64,000 nucleotides of DNA from Paenalcaligenes niemegkensis (GCF_022230885.1 NZ_JAKGCT010000005.1:248001-312000); one strand, 5' to 3'. Shown: positions 40,516-49,278, numbered from the stretch's first letter. The notes: a model not told the origin generated them from the letters alone. Made by a program: numbers and translations.

Positions 40516-41757
40516 TTACTTTTTAGGGTCCGATGCCAGCCGTCCATGCCAGGCGTTCAATATGATTTTTTGATAGGCCTGATGCTTGTCGGCCACTGGA
40601 AACGCATCAAACAGGCGCCTTACCTGAACGGCATCAGCCAGCAACGTATCGAGCTGATCAAAATGGATGCCAAAATCAGCCAGATTGGTCGGAATATCCA
40701 GGTGGCGAACAATGTCACGTACTCGTTTTGACACTTCAAGGACCACCGTTTCAGGTGTGCCTCGAAGTCCGAGCAATTCAGCTATTTGCAGTAAATCATC
40801 ACTGCGTGTTTCGATCAGGGCATCAAGCACATAAGGCAGCATGACTGCATTGGTGCTGCCGTGGCTTTTATGAGTCAAGCCGGCTACCGCGTAGGCAATG
40901 CCGTGTACGGCATTGAGCCCTGAGCTGCCGTAAGAAAGCGCTGCATAGTAGCTGGCATACGCCATGCCTACTCTGGCTTCTTGATTTGCACCATCTTCAT
41001 AAACCGCTTCCAGATAACGTCCGCAAAGCGCAATGGCTTCTTTGGCGTAAATCTTGCTCAGGTGATGGCGACCGCTATAACCTGGATCGGGGTCAGTCCC
41101 ACGGGCGAATAAAAATGAATCCTCAGTAATAAAGGACTCGATAGCATGGGTCAGGGCATCAATCCCCGCGTCACCAGTAACCCGCTTGGGACAATAAAAG
41201 GTGTATTCCGGATCGATGACGGCAATTTTTGGCCGTAATGAGTTGTCCATGACAGCCACTTTCGTCGCATTCGCGGCATCCACCAAAATTGTGCCCGGCG
41301 TAGCTTCTGAGCCGGTTCCGGCTGTAGTGGGAATAGCGATTAAATCAATGGCGTCGAAGGGTTTGGCAGTGTCGTGCACATAGCTGCTGATAGGACGGCC
41401 GCTTTTTAGCGTTAGGCAGAGTGCTTTAGCCAGGTCAATGTTACTGCCGCCGCCCAGTGCAACGATGTGATCGATTCCGGCCAACTGGGCTTGGAGTTCG
41501 GCTGTAGCCGAATCGCAAAGAGCGGTGGTGGGGTCAGCGTGGCCTTTGTCGTAGACCACGGTTTCCAAGCCGGCGCTCTGTGCATCTTTTAGATAATCGT
41601 CAACCCAGTTGGAGTCTTGGCTGAAAAAAGTATCTGTAACCAGCAGGCCTTTGCGATAGCCCAGATGCGCCAAGAGCGGGCCTAAGCGGTGCCTGACACC
41701 TATTCCCATCAGGGTGCGTGGTGGGGCACAGAAAAATATATCGTCTTTTAATTGCAT
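40516..41757 (-). CDS. iron-containing alcohol dehydrogenase
   Basis: This 413-residue group III (Fe-ADH) dehydrogenase interconverts an alcohol and an aldehyde with NAD(P). The dinucleotide motif is ALGGGSNIDLAKAL, followed by IPTTAGTGSEATPGTILVDA. The metal ligands are in DAGIDALTHAIESFI and NAVHGIAYAVAGLTHKSHGS. Its start overlaps the alpha/beta hydrolase stop by 10 bases, so both are translated from one message. The substrate is unknown; a long-chain or hydroxy-acid substrate would fit the neighbouring lipid-hydroxylase family gene. Confidence 0.9.
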   Translation of the reverse strand: MQLKDDIFFCAPPRTLMGIGVRHRLGPLLAHLGYRKGLLVTDTFFSQDSNWVDDYLKDAQSAGLETVVYDKGHADPTTALCDSATAELQAQLAGIDHIVALGGGSNIDLAKALCLTLKSGRPISSYVHDTAKPFDAIDLIAIPTTAGTGSEATPGTILVDAANATKVAVMDNSLRPKIAVIDPEYTFYCPKRVTGDAGIDALTHAIESFITEDSFLFARGTDPDPGYSGRHHLSKIYAKEAIALCGRYLEAVYEDGANQEARVGMAYASYYAALSYGSSGLNAVHGIAYAVAGLTHKSHGSTNAVMLPYVLDALIETRSDDLLQIAELLGLRGTPETVVLEVSKRVRDIVRHLDIPTNLADFGIHFDQLDTLLADAVQVRRLFDAFPVADKHQAYQKIILNAWHGRLASDPKK

Positions 41758-42473
41758 ACGTTGTCTCCATGAGATTTTAGTTCTTGAATAAACTCGCGCA
41801 CCGCAGTGGCTATGAGAACGGGGTGGGTACGTAGTACAGAATGACCTCCATCGGCGATAGGCAGGAGCGTGGAGTCCGGAATCTGTTTTTGTAAACGAAG
41901 GCCGTGATCAAAAGGACAGTCTTCGTCCTGCTCGCCATGAATAACCAGACAAGGAGGCCTGATATGGGAAAGGCTGCTTTCATGATTACTTGATTTGATT
42001 GCCGACCACAGTGCAGCGACAGCGCCAGGATGTGCTGTCTCGCTGAGTTTCAGGCGTTGCTCGCGTTCGGCAATTTCAGCTTCCAGCAGGACGGGATCTG
42101 TTTGCTTAAACCAACTACATGTGTTCAGGGCAGGGCTGCCGGATATCAGCACGATGCCGCCGACAGGCGTCTGGTCGTATCGGGTCAGATACTCAAGAAT
42201 GACTGAGACTCCCAGGCTCCAGCCCACCAAGATGAAGCCAGGTGACGCGGTTTTCTGAAGAACAGAATTCAGCTCGCTGGCGAAGCCCTTTAGATTTAAG
42301 GCCGGCGCACAGTAGCCGTCCCGACGTCTCCCGCGGCCGTCAAAGTTGGGCATCACGCACCTATAGTCCTGATTCAAGTCGCACTCTATTTCGGACCATG
42401 CCAGGCGAGTGCCTTGTATCCCATGCAATAGCAGCACGTCTACGCCTGAGCTTCCCGAGACACTAATGTCCAT
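41748..42473 (-). CDS. alpha/beta hydrolase
   Basis: This is a 241-residue alpha/beta-fold esterase or lactonase-like protein. The start at 42473 (MDISVSGSSGVDVLLLHGIQ) follows TGGAGA; a longer frame to 42560 is not family-like. The elements are LLLHGIQGTRLAWSEIE (oxyanion HG), nucleophile Ser in LVGWSLGVSV, acid in HGEQDEDCPFDHG, and His in IADGGHSVLRTHP. It is the first gene of a two-gene operon with the Fe-ADH, and carries a predicted GntR site just upstream. Confidence 0.9.
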   Translation of the reverse strand: MDISVSGSSGVDVLLLHGIQGTRLAWSEIECDLNQDYRCVMPNFDGRGRRRDGYCAPALNLKGFASELNSVLQKTASPGFILVGWSLGVSVILEYLTRYDQTPVGGIVLISGSPALNTCSWFKQTDPVLLEAEIAEREQRLKLSETAHPGAVAALWSAIKSSNHESSLSHIRPPCLVIHGEQDEDCPFDHGLRLQKQIPDSTLLPIADGGHSVLRTHPVLIATAVREFIQELKSHGDNVCN

Positions 42474-42502
42474 ATTGTCTCCATTTTTATAGTAGTATAT
42501 GA

Positions 42503-42517
42503 CTGATATATAACATG
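42503..42517. promoter_or_regulatory. predicted GntR operator B (hydrolase-ADH operon / gntR divergent region)
   Basis: CTGATATATAACATG, near-identical to the site in front of the hydroxylase-family gene. It sits in the 181-base region between the leftward hydrolase-ADH operon (30 bases from its ATG) and the rightward GntR gene (about 140 bases away), as expected for an operator serving a divergent pair. Confidence 0.6.
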
Positions 42518-42654
42518 GCGGTTTAGGATTTGGCAACGATGGACAGTCACTACTGTGCATGCGGTCTTCGGCGATATACTGTCAAAAGGCCTGGTCAGCG
42601 AGGCGTACTCTACCGAGTCCGTGCTTAATTTTGAGAAAATAAAAAGAGGACGAA

Positions 42655-43329
42655 ATGTTGTCTAATCAAAAGACGTTAACTATATTTGGGACCAAGTTAA
42701 GTCTCAGCGAGCAGGCTTATCAGCGGCTTGAGGAAGCGATCGTCACCTTGGAGCTAGCCCCTGGGCTGGTCGTTTCCGAGCAATCCCTGAGTGAAATGAC
42801 CCAGATAGGCCGCACCCCTATCCGCGAGGCAATTCAGCGTCTGGCACGCGAGAACCTGATTACAGTTTTGCCGCAGAGGGGGATTCTGGTTGCGGAAATG
42901 GATGTACAACAGCAATTAAAGCTAATCGAAACCCGACGTGAAATTGAGCGTCTGATTTGCCGATCGGCTGCGCGACGGGCAACGCCTGTCGAGCGAGAAC
43001 AATTTGCACGCCTGGCCGGAGAGTTTAGTGCAGAGGCCGGGCAAGGTGATGGCGCCTTGTTCATGCGTAGTGACCGGGAATTCAATGAATTGTGCTTAAA
43101 GGCCGCACGCAACGAGTTTGCCGAAGGGGCCATGCGTTTAATGCACGGTTTATCACGCCGGTTCTTTTACCATAATTATCAGGGCTCGGCAGACTTGCCC
43201 CTTATTGCGCGCCAGCATGCTCAGGTGGCACGCTATATTTCAGAAGGCAACGCTGACGCGGCAGCGAGTGCATCCGACACCATGCTGGACTACATCGAAG
43301 CCTTTACCCGTGCAACTTTAGATAGTTAA
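42655..43329 (+). CDS. GntR-family transcriptional regulator (FadR C-terminal/FCD type)
   Basis: This is a 224-residue regulator. The N-terminal winged helix covers LSEQAYQRLEEAIVTLELAP, VSEQSLSEMTQIGRTPIREA and QRLARENLITVLPQRGILVA. The C-terminal helical FCD ligand domain follows (LIETRREIERLICRSAARRA; FMRSDREFNELCLKAARNEF). AAAAAGAGGACGAA gives the ribosome-binding site. FCD proteins bind carboxylate ligands. It is divergent from the hydrolase-ADH operon and followed by an isocitrate-lyase-family gene. Confidence 0.92.
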   Translation: MLSNQKTLTIFGTKLSLSEQAYQRLEEAIVTLELAPGLVVSEQSLSEMTQIGRTPIREAIQRLARENLITVLPQRGILVAEMDVQQQLKLIETRREIERLICRSAARRATPVEREQFARLAGEFSAEAGQGDGALFMRSDREFNELCLKAARNEFAEGAMRLMHGLSRRFFYHNYQGSADLPLIARQHAQVARYISEGNADAAASASDTMLDYIEAFTRATLDS

Positions 43330-43381
43330 CCCACCCTCAAATGTTTAGCAGTACGAAAACATCTGGCAGCCGGAGATAACG

Positions 43382-44152
43382 ATGGACACATCAGCAGAAT
43401 TAACACGCCAACAGTTTCGTCAATTGCATCAACAGTCAGACATTCTTGTCTTGCCCAATCCGTGGGATCTGGGAAGCCTGCAGTATCTTGAGCAACAGGG
43501 CGCCCAAGCCGTGGCCACGACCAGTGCGGGTTTTGCTTGGACCCTGGCCAAAGAAGACTATGAAATTACCCTGGATGAGTCCCTGCATCATATCGCTGAA
43601 TTAGTAGCAGCCACATCTCTTCCTGTGAATGCCGATTTCGAAACGGGCTTTGCCGTTACTGAGGCACAGCTTCGTCAGAACATTGCCCGGCTGGAGCAGA
43701 CCGGAGTAGCGGCATTTTCCATTGAAGACCGTTTTGAAGACGGCTTGTATGAGCTTTCTGAAGCAGCGAGTCGTGTAAAAGCGGCAAAGCAGGCGGCCAT
43801 AGAATACGGTGGCGACGACTTCATGCTGATTGCCCGATGCGAAGGCTTGTTAACAGGCAGCACCGGCCTTGAAAGCACCATCGAGCGCCTGCAGGCTTAT
43901 GCACAGTCCGGGGCTGATGTGCTCTATGCGCCGGGCTTGCGCGATCTGGATGATATTGCCAAGGTAGTCCAGGCTGTCGCTCCTTTACCGCTAAATGTAT
44001 TGTTATTGCAAGATGATTTAAGCGTCGAGCAGTTAGCCAGCGTTGGTGTGAAACGGGTAAGCTCAGGCTCGCGGCTCGCTGCCGCCGCCCGCTCAGCCTT
44101 CGAGCTCGCTGCTCAGGCTCTTTTGGCAACAGGACAGTTGCCGCGAAGCTAA
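43382..44152 (+). CDS. isocitrate lyase / PEP mutase family enzyme
   Basis: This 256-residue TIM-barrel protein of the ICL/PEPM superfamily has LVLPNPWDLGSLQYLEQQGA, then TTSAGFAWTLAKEDYEIT, the Mg-binding LPVNADFETGFA, and AFSIEDRF. Uncharacterised short members of this type are often labelled oxaloacetate decarboxylase or carboxyvinyl-carboxyphosphonate phosphorylmutase-like. The usual catalytic Cys loop of isocitrate lyase (KKCGH) is not seen, so a true isocitrate lyase is unlikely. It follows the GntR gene by 52 bases and ends at a bidirectional terminator. Confidence 0.85.
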   Translation: MDTSAELTRQQFRQLHQQSDILVLPNPWDLGSLQYLEQQGAQAVATTSAGFAWTLAKEDYEITLDESLHHIAELVAATSLPVNADFETGFAVTEAQLRQNIARLEQTGVAAFSIEDRFEDGLYELSEAASRVKAAKQAAIEYGGDDFMLIARCEGLLTGSTGLESTIERLQAYAQSGADVLYAPGLRDLDDIAKVVQAVAPLPLNVLLLQDDLSVEQLASVGVKRVSSGSRLAAAARSAFELAAQALLATGQLPRS

Positions 44153-44172
44153 GCTGGGATAAAGCAGCAAAT

Positions 44173-44211
44173 AAAAAGGCCGCCATCACCTCACGCAATG
44201 GCGGCCTTTAT
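44173..44211. terminator. bidirectional Rho-independent terminator
   Basis: A perfect 12-base stem AAAGGCCGCCAT (44175-44186) / ATGGCGGCCTTT (44198-44209) has T-rich sequence on both sides and sits between convergent genes ending at 44152 and 44239. Confidence 0.92.
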
Positions 44212-44238
44212 TAATGCCTGCTTCTAACGTCGTTCGGC

Positions 44239-45738
44239 TCAGGCCTGGCTAGGGGCCGCGCTTTCTTCTTCCAGGCTGGTTGCTGGATTACGGTCTTCAG
44301 TTGCGCCGTTAAAGTAAACGTTCAATAAAACAGCGGCAATAGAAGTCAGCAAAATACCTGACTCAATAAGTGGGCCCAGGGCCTCAGGCATCCATTGCTT
44401 GTAATGGGGAGCGACCAGGGGAATCATGCCTACACCAATGGAAATGGCGACAATCATGGCATTGTGGCGGTTGGTAGTGTAGTTAACCTGCCCCAGAATA
44501 CGAATCCCTGTAGCGGTAACCATACCGAACATCACGATTCCGGCGCCGCCCAGGACAACGGTAGGCAGCGACTCAACCAACGCCGCCATTTTGGGTAACA
44601 GGCCAAGAATAACCAGAATAATACCGGCGGCTACGCAAACAAAGCGGCTGCGGATGCCGGTCACGGCCACCAGCCCGACGTTCTGCGAGAAGCTTGAGTA
44701 GGGAAAGGTGTTGAAAACACCACCTAAAATAGTACCTACACCGTCCACACGCAGGCCAGCAGCCAGCTCACGCTGGGTAATGCGTCGGCCTGTCATGTCA
44801 CTTAAGGCGAGGAACATACCCGTAGACTCAATAAGCACCACTACCATCACCAGACTCATGGTGGCAATATGCAGGAAGCTGAATTTGGGCATGCCAAAGT
44901 GAAACGGCAACACCACGTCAACCCAGGGCGCCGCAACAACCTTCTCGAAAGTCATCATGCCCAGCGTCGTAGCCACCAGGGCACCAATAATAATGCCCAG
45001 CAATACCGCAACGTTGGCCAGGAAACCCTTGCAGAATTTTGCGATGATCAAAATCGAGCCCAGCACAATGGTAGCGATACCCAGGCCTGGCAGCGATGCG
45101 TAGCGTGGATTCGGCAGGCTTGGGGCAAGATTCAGTCCTGACGGCGGGGGTGGCAATTCAGAGCCAGGTGCTGCGGCTTCCCGCACGGCTTGTAGCCAGG
45201 CGAGGTGATTGGGGTCGACCAGCGTAGGTGCAGTGGGACCTACCGGGTTACCGAAGATCCAGTTAATACCCACACGCATGAGCGTAATACCGATCATGGC
45301 AATGATCGTTCCGGTGACCACGGGCGGGAAAAAACGCAGCATACGGCTGACCATGGGGGCAATAATGACCGTAACGATACCTGCCCCGATAATCGTGCCG
45401 AACAATAGTTGCGCACCTTCGTGCCCCGGCGTGGAGTTTGCCATTGAAACCATCGGGCCAACGGCGGCAAAAGTAACGCCCATCATGACTGGCAAGCGTA
45501 TTCCCAGCCACTGGGTGGCACCGAACGATTGAATGATAGTCACAATGCCGCAGATAAAAAGATCCGCAGCGATCAGCATTGAGACTTCGGCAGAACTTAG
45601 ATTTAATGCACGTCCGACGATAAGAGGAACCGCCACCGCGCCAGCGTACATGACAAGTACGTGCTGCAGCCCCAGAAGGCCGAGCTTTCCGACGGGTAAA
45701 AGTTCATCGACGGGCGCGACGTGTTGATTCGTCCCCAT
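44239..45738 (-). CDS. nucleobase:cation symporter-2 family permease (xanthine/urate type)
   Basis: This 499-residue NCS2 transporter has about 14 membrane segments. Signature elements are GLQHVLVMYAGAVAVPLIVG, the Glu in VVVLIESTGMFLALSDMTGR and the VFNTFPYSSFSQNVGLVAVT motif that defines the substrate-binding loop. The ESTG and NTFPY pattern fits the xanthine/urate branch rather than uracil. An unusual insert rich in Pro (about residues 180-225, including ELPPPPSGLNLAPSLPNPRY) occurs between two helices. It has GGAGACG before the start. It stands alone, with a long leader region. Confidence 0.9.
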   Translation of the reverse strand: MGTNQHVAPVDELLPVGKLGLLGLQHVLVMYAGAVAVPLIVGRALNLSSAEVSMLIAADLFICGIVTIIQSFGATQWLGIRLPVMMGVTFAAVGPMVSMANSTPGHEGAQLLFGTIIGAGIVTVIIAPMVSRMLRFFPPVVTGTIIAMIGITLMRVGINWIFGNPVGPTAPTLVDPNHLAWLQAVREAAAPGSELPPPPSGLNLAPSLPNPRYASLPGLGIATIVLGSILIIAKFCKGFLANVAVLLGIIIGALVATTLGMMTFEKVVAAPWVDVVLPFHFGMPKFSFLHIATMSLVMVVVLIESTGMFLALSDMTGRRITQRELAAGLRVDGVGTILGGVFNTFPYSSFSQNVGLVAVTGIRSRFVCVAAGIILVILGLLPKMAALVESLPTVVLGGAGIVMFGMVTATGIRILGQVNYTTNRHNAMIVAISIGVGMIPLVAPHYKQWMPEALGPLIESGILLTSIAAVLLNVYFNGATEDRNPATSLEEESAAPSQA

Positions 45739-45865
45739 GAGTAGCGTCTCCGTTTTTAGTAAAATTTATTAACTTTTGAGTGTGAGCTTAATGTAACGGA
45801 TACGCTGCGTCTGGGTCATATGATAAAGCCGATAAATATATCGTGTAATTTCATATGTTTAGGGG

Positions 45866-46024
45866 TTAACCCGCCTTAAAGAGGCGCTTTTGTCCCCCTC
45901 TGAAGCTGCGCTGGGGAAAACCCTGATACAGACATCCCAGACGACAAATCGTCGGATAACGGTGCGCACGGAATAAACGTTGGGAAAACATGCTGCAGTG
46001 GGGGTAAAAAAATGACAGAAGCAT
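45866..46024 (-). CDS. possible small protein, 52 residues, unknown
   Basis: A 52-codon frame starts at 46024 behind a near-ideal AAGGAGAATTCT ribosome-binding site. It reads MLLSFFYPHCSMFSQRLFRA and continues with HRYPTICRLGCLYQGFP, ending in a very basic tail (RSFRGGQKRLFKAG). It has three Cys and two His in a short span, which could bind metal. No family was recognised. It could instead be a translated leader of the nucleobase permease gene 127 bases downstream. The T7 and G5 runs within it make the frame uncertain in this error-prone assembly. Confidence 0.4.
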   Translation of the reverse strand: MLLSFFYPHCSMFSQRLFRAHRYPTICRLGCLYQGFPQRSFRGGQKRLFKAG

Positions 46025-46041
46025 AGAATTCTCCTTATAAT

Positions 46042-46056
46042 TGGTAATACCACTTT
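46042..46056. promoter_or_regulatory. GlcC/LldR-type operator (autoregulatory site)
   Basis: TGGTAATACCACTTT contains the TGGT-N3-ACCA palindrome known for PdhR/LldR/GlcC-type GntR regulators. It is 22 bases upstream of the GntR gene at 46079. The same 15 bases occur, inverted, at 50947-50961 upstream of glcD. Confidence 0.72.
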
Positions 46057-46078
46057 GGCCTAACTGAATGATCAACCC

Positions 46079-46834
46079 ATGAAACGCACTCGTCTATCGG
46101 ATGAAATTGCCGAGAAAATCAAGAATCTGGTACTGGAAGGCGCGTGGGTACGCGGTCAGCGGTTGCCCGCTGAACGTGAGTTAGCCGATAGTTTTGGTGT
46201 TTCGCGTCCTTCATTGCGCGAGGCCATACGGTCTTTGGTGGCTACCGGGCTGCTGCACACACACCATGGTGGCGGCACCTATGTGGCTGAAACGGTGGGC
46301 GCCAGCTTCAGAGATCCGCTGCAACAAGTGTTGTTTAATAATCCCGATGCCCAGCGAGACCTGCTGGAGTTTCGTTATATGCTTGAAGGCACCTGTTCGT
46401 ACTACGCGGCGCTACGGGCCACGGCTGCCGACCGTACGCGGTTGACTCAGGCCTTTGAAACCCTGGCCTCGTACCATGACGACCCGGTAGGCATAGAACA
46501 AAGCCAAGAGCAGTCTGCCGATGCGCATTTTCATCTGGTCATTGCCGAGGCTAGCCATAACGCGATTTTGCTGCATACCATGCGTAATACTTACGAGGTA
46601 TTAGGAAGTGGCGTGCAGGTTAACTTTGCGGGCATGTACCCCGATGGTCATGGGGTACGGGGCGATCTGATGAAACAGCACCAGGCCTTATACCTGGCAA
46701 TTATGGAAGGTCGGGCCGATGATGCTTCCGATGCGGCCCAGTCGCATATCCGCTTTGTGCAAGAGGTACTCCTCGAGATGAAAGCCGTACAAGAGCGCGA
46801 AGCGCGTTCACTACGCCGTGGCCTGATGCTCTAA
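46079..46834 (+). CDS. GntR-family regulator of the GlcC/LldR/PdhR type
   Basis: This is a 251-residue FCD-type GntR regulator. The winged helix has LSDEIAEKIKNLVLEGAWVR, LPAERELADSFGVSRPSLRE and LHTHHGGGTYVAE. The ligand domain has LLEFRYMLEGTCSYYAALRA and DAHFHLVIAEASHNAILLHT, with the metal-binding Asp/His positions typical of the LldR/GlcC branch. It converges on glcF. An identical operator upstream of itself and upstream of glcDEF makes it the likely glycolate- or lactate-responsive regulator of those genes. Confidence 0.9.
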   Translation: MKRTRLSDEIAEKIKNLVLEGAWVRGQRLPAERELADSFGVSRPSLREAIRSLVATGLLHTHHGGGTYVAETVGASFRDPLQQVLFNNPDAQRDLLEFRYMLEGTCSYYAALRATAADRTRLTQAFETLASYHDDPVGIEQSQEQSADAHFHLVIAEASHNAILLHTMRNTYEVLGSGVQVNFAGMYPDGHGVRGDLMKQHQALYLAIMEGRADDASDAAQSHIRFVQEVLLEMKAVQEREARSLRRGLML

Positions 46835-46842
46835 AGCCTATA

Positions 46843-46888
46843 AAATAAGCCCTTAGCTGCCGATCGGACAGTTAAGGGCTTATTTTTA
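46843..46888. terminator. bidirectional Rho-independent terminator
   Basis: A perfect 13-base stem AAATAAGCCCTTA (46843-46855) / TAAGGGCTTATTT (46873-46885) with T-runs in both directions, between the convergent GntR gene and glcF. Confidence 0.9.
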
Positions 46889-46921
46889 CTGCAGTCGCGC
46901 GTCGCCGCCCTGCCAGGCAGC

Positions 46922-48196
46922 TTAGGCTTCTAACTTTTGAAGTGATGCACCTGTTTCGCTTTCACTGAAGATATCATCCACGACTTCAATCCAATGCTTG
47001 ATCGGAATAGGCGCCTTGGCGGCTAGGTGGCCGTAGCAGCCTACGTTGGCGGTCACAATCATATCTGGCGAGCTAACTTGCAGGGCCTCTATTTTATTGG
47101 TCCGCAACTGCTCTGAGAGTTCGGGCTGCAGCACTGAGTAGGTACCCGCCGAACCGCAGCAAAGATGGCCATCACGTACGGGCACCGGTGTATGGCCGAA
47201 ACGCGTCAACAAGGCAGAAATTGAGGCTTTATTGCGAAGAGCATGCTGGAAGCTGCATGGCTCTTGTACTGCAATTTTTAGCGGCGAACTGGTTTGTGGC
47301 AGCGTGCGGGCATCCACAGCCAAAAGCTCATTCTGCAAAATCAGGCTGATATCCAGGCTTAAGCCTGCGATTTTCTGTGCTTTTTCTGCATAGTCGGGAT
47401 CATCGGCCAACAGGTCGGCATAGTGTTCCAGCTGAACACCACAACCGCTGGCGGTGCTGACAATAGCTTCAGCCTGATCAGATTGTATGAAGGGCCACCA
47501 GGCATCAATATTACGACGAGCGTCGGTCTTTGCACCTTCCAGATCGTTTAAATGGTGCCTGACTGCGCCACAGCAACCGGCGCGGGGAACACGCTTAAGC
47601 GTAATACCTAAGGCATCGAGTACCCGAATGGCAGCAGAGTTGGTTTGTGGCGTCAGCGAAGGTTGTACACAGCCATCCAATACCAGCATGATGCGTGCGT
47701 GCGTGCGTGTGGGCTCGGCACGACCCTTGGCCGGGCGATCAGGCAGCAGTTCTTTGAGTGACTGGGGCAGCAAGGGCTTTAATGTGTAGCCAACTGCGGC
47801 GGCACGGCTAAACACGGCGGGCCGCGCTACCATCTCCTTGAGCCCCCAGCGTTTGACACGCTCAGTTAGCGGGCGCTCGACCTTGCGTTCCATGACGCGA
47901 CGGCCTACATCGACCAGTTCGCTGTACTTGACGCCAGACGGACAGGTGGTTTCACAGGCTCTGCAGGTCAGGCACCGGTCTAAATGCTGCTGGGTGATTT
48001 CACTGACCGGCTTGCCTTCGAACATCTCTTTCATCAGATAGATGCGGCCTCGTGGCCCATCAAGCTCGTCGCCTAATATCTGGTAAGTAGGGCAGGTGGC
48101 ATTACAAAATCCACAGTGTACGCAGTTCGCAATGACTTCTTTGGCTTTTTCGCCCTCGGCGGTGCCGATGAACTCTTCCGATAGCACGGTTTGCAT
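46922..48196 (-). CDS. glcF: glycolate oxidase iron-sulfur subunit
   Basis: GlcF passes electrons from the flavin subunits of glycolate dehydrogenase to the respiratory chain at the membrane. This 424-residue protein has two 4Fe-4S motifs, CVHCGFCNATCPTYQ near residue 25 and CLTCRACETTCPSG near 75. Two CCG domains follow, with GCCGAVRHHLNDLEGAK and LCCGSAGTYSVLQPELSEQL. Its start overlaps the glcE stop. It is the last gene of glcDEF. Confidence 0.94.
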   Translation of the reverse strand: MQTVLSEEFIGTAEGEKAKEVIANCVHCGFCNATCPTYQILGDELDGPRGRIYLMKEMFEGKPVSEITQQHLDRCLTCRACETTCPSGVKYSELVDVGRRVMERKVERPLTERVKRWGLKEMVARPAVFSRAAAVGYTLKPLLPQSLKELLPDRPAKGRAEPTRTHARIMLVLDGCVQPSLTPQTNSAAIRVLDALGITLKRVPRAGCCGAVRHHLNDLEGAKTDARRNIDAWWPFIQSDQAEAIVSTASGCGVQLEHYADLLADDPDYAEKAQKIAGLSLDISLILQNELLAVDARTLPQTSSPLKIAVQEPCSFQHALRNKASISALLTRFGHTPVPVRDGHLCCGSAGTYSVLQPELSEQLRTNKIEALQVSSPDMIVTANVGCYGHLAAKAPIPIKHWIEVVDDIFSESETGASLQKLEA

Positions 48197-49278
48197 TACA
48201 AGGCTCCTGGGTAAATACGTCCAGCATTCAGAATGCCGGCTGGATCGAAAGCCGATTTAAGACGCTGCTGGATACGCAGCATGGGTGCGGCCAAGGGATG
48301 AAAAGGAGAGTCGACCGGCCCATTGCCGCGGAAAACATTGGCGGTCCCGCCTACACTGCTGGCGATCTCGCGTATTTGCGCTTCAGAGGCGTCGCTGTAG
48401 ACCCAGCGCAAGGCTCCGCCCCATTCCACCATGACAGATTGCAGCGGTTTCAGTACACCACAGGTGCTGGGCACTGATAAGCGCCATAAGTGCCCAGACT
48501 TTTCGGCCTTGAACCAATCGTGCTTCTGTTCCCGGATGCTGGACCAGAATGCATCCGCAACATCAGCTTCCAGAGTGTCTCCACCTATTTTTTGTATGCC
48601 TGAATCAATGGCTTCCTGAGCTCCTGACAGACGGATATAGGCAACCTCGTCTACCCAGGTGGTGGCAGAAATAGCCAGTGGCAAGCCCGCGGATTTGTTG
48701 AACAGATCAAGTGCTTTTTCTTGAGTGAGAGCCAGGGCCAGAGTGGCAGAGGCTTCGGGAATAGGCAGAACCTTGATGGAAAGCTCGTCGATCACACCCA
48801 GACTGCCAAAGCTGCCGGCAATCAGGCGGGACACGTCGTAGCCGGCCACGTTTTTCATGACCTGTCCGCCAAACGTCAGGTGCTGTCCCTGACCATCAAC
48901 AATTTTGACGCCCAGAACAAAGTCTTTTAGTGCACCAGCAGTGGCCCGTCGGGGCCCGGCCAGGCCAGAGGCTATACAGCCGGCGATGGTTGCGCCTTCG
49001 CCAAAATGAGGTGGCTCAAAGGCGAGGAACTGTTTGCGCGACGCCAGCAGCGTTTCGATTTCGCTTAAGGGCGTACCACCTTTGACGGTGATCACCAGCT
49101 CAGATGGTTCGTAATCAACAATGCCCTGATTGGCAGAGACATTCAAGATCTCGCCTTTGCAGCGCGGACCATAAAATTGCTTGCTGCCCGAACCGAGGAT
49201 GTGCAGAGGAGTTTTATCATTGTGCGCCTGACGAATTCTGTCTTGCCAGTCGCTAACGATTAAATTGGTAGTGCTCAT
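48196..49278 (-). CDS. glcE: glycolate oxidase FAD-binding subunit
   Basis: This 360-residue FAD-binding protein of the glycolate oxidase complex has an FAD_binding_4 domain: ELVITVKGGTPLSEIETLLA, FGEGATIAGCIASGLAGPRR and GGQVMKNVAGYDVSRLIAGS. It lacks the long C-terminal cap of GlcD, as expected. It starts 30 bases after glcD and overlaps glcF. Confidence 0.94.
   Translation of the reverse strand: MSTTNLIVSDWQDRIRQAHNDKTPLHILGSGSKQFYGPRCKGEILNVSANQGIVDYEPSELVITVKGGTPLSEIETLLASRKQFLAFEPPHFGEGATIAGCIASGLAGPRRATAGALKDFVLGVKIVDGQGQHLTFGGQVMKNVAGYDVSRLIAGSFGSLGVIDELSIKVLPIPEASATLALALTQEKALDLFNKSAGLPLAISATTWVDEVAYIRLSGAQEAIDSGIQKIGGDTLEADVADAFWSSIREQKHDWFKAEKSGHLWRLSVPSTCGVLKPLQSVMVEWGGALRWVYSDASEAQIREIASSVGGTANVFRGNGPVDSPFHPLAAPMLRIQQRLKSAFDPAGILNAGRIYPGAL

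Larger units (their letters stand above)
45739..46078. promoter_or_regulatory. divergent intergenic region between nucleobase permease and GlcC-like regulator
   Basis: This 340-base region holds a GlcC/LldR-type operator at 46042-46056, the promoter of the rightward regulator, and a possible small ORF on the minus strand at 45866-46024. The part nearest the permease (45739-45865) is AT-rich and shows an inverted pair CATATGA / TCATATG about 27 bases apart, whose role is not known. Confidence 0.5.
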
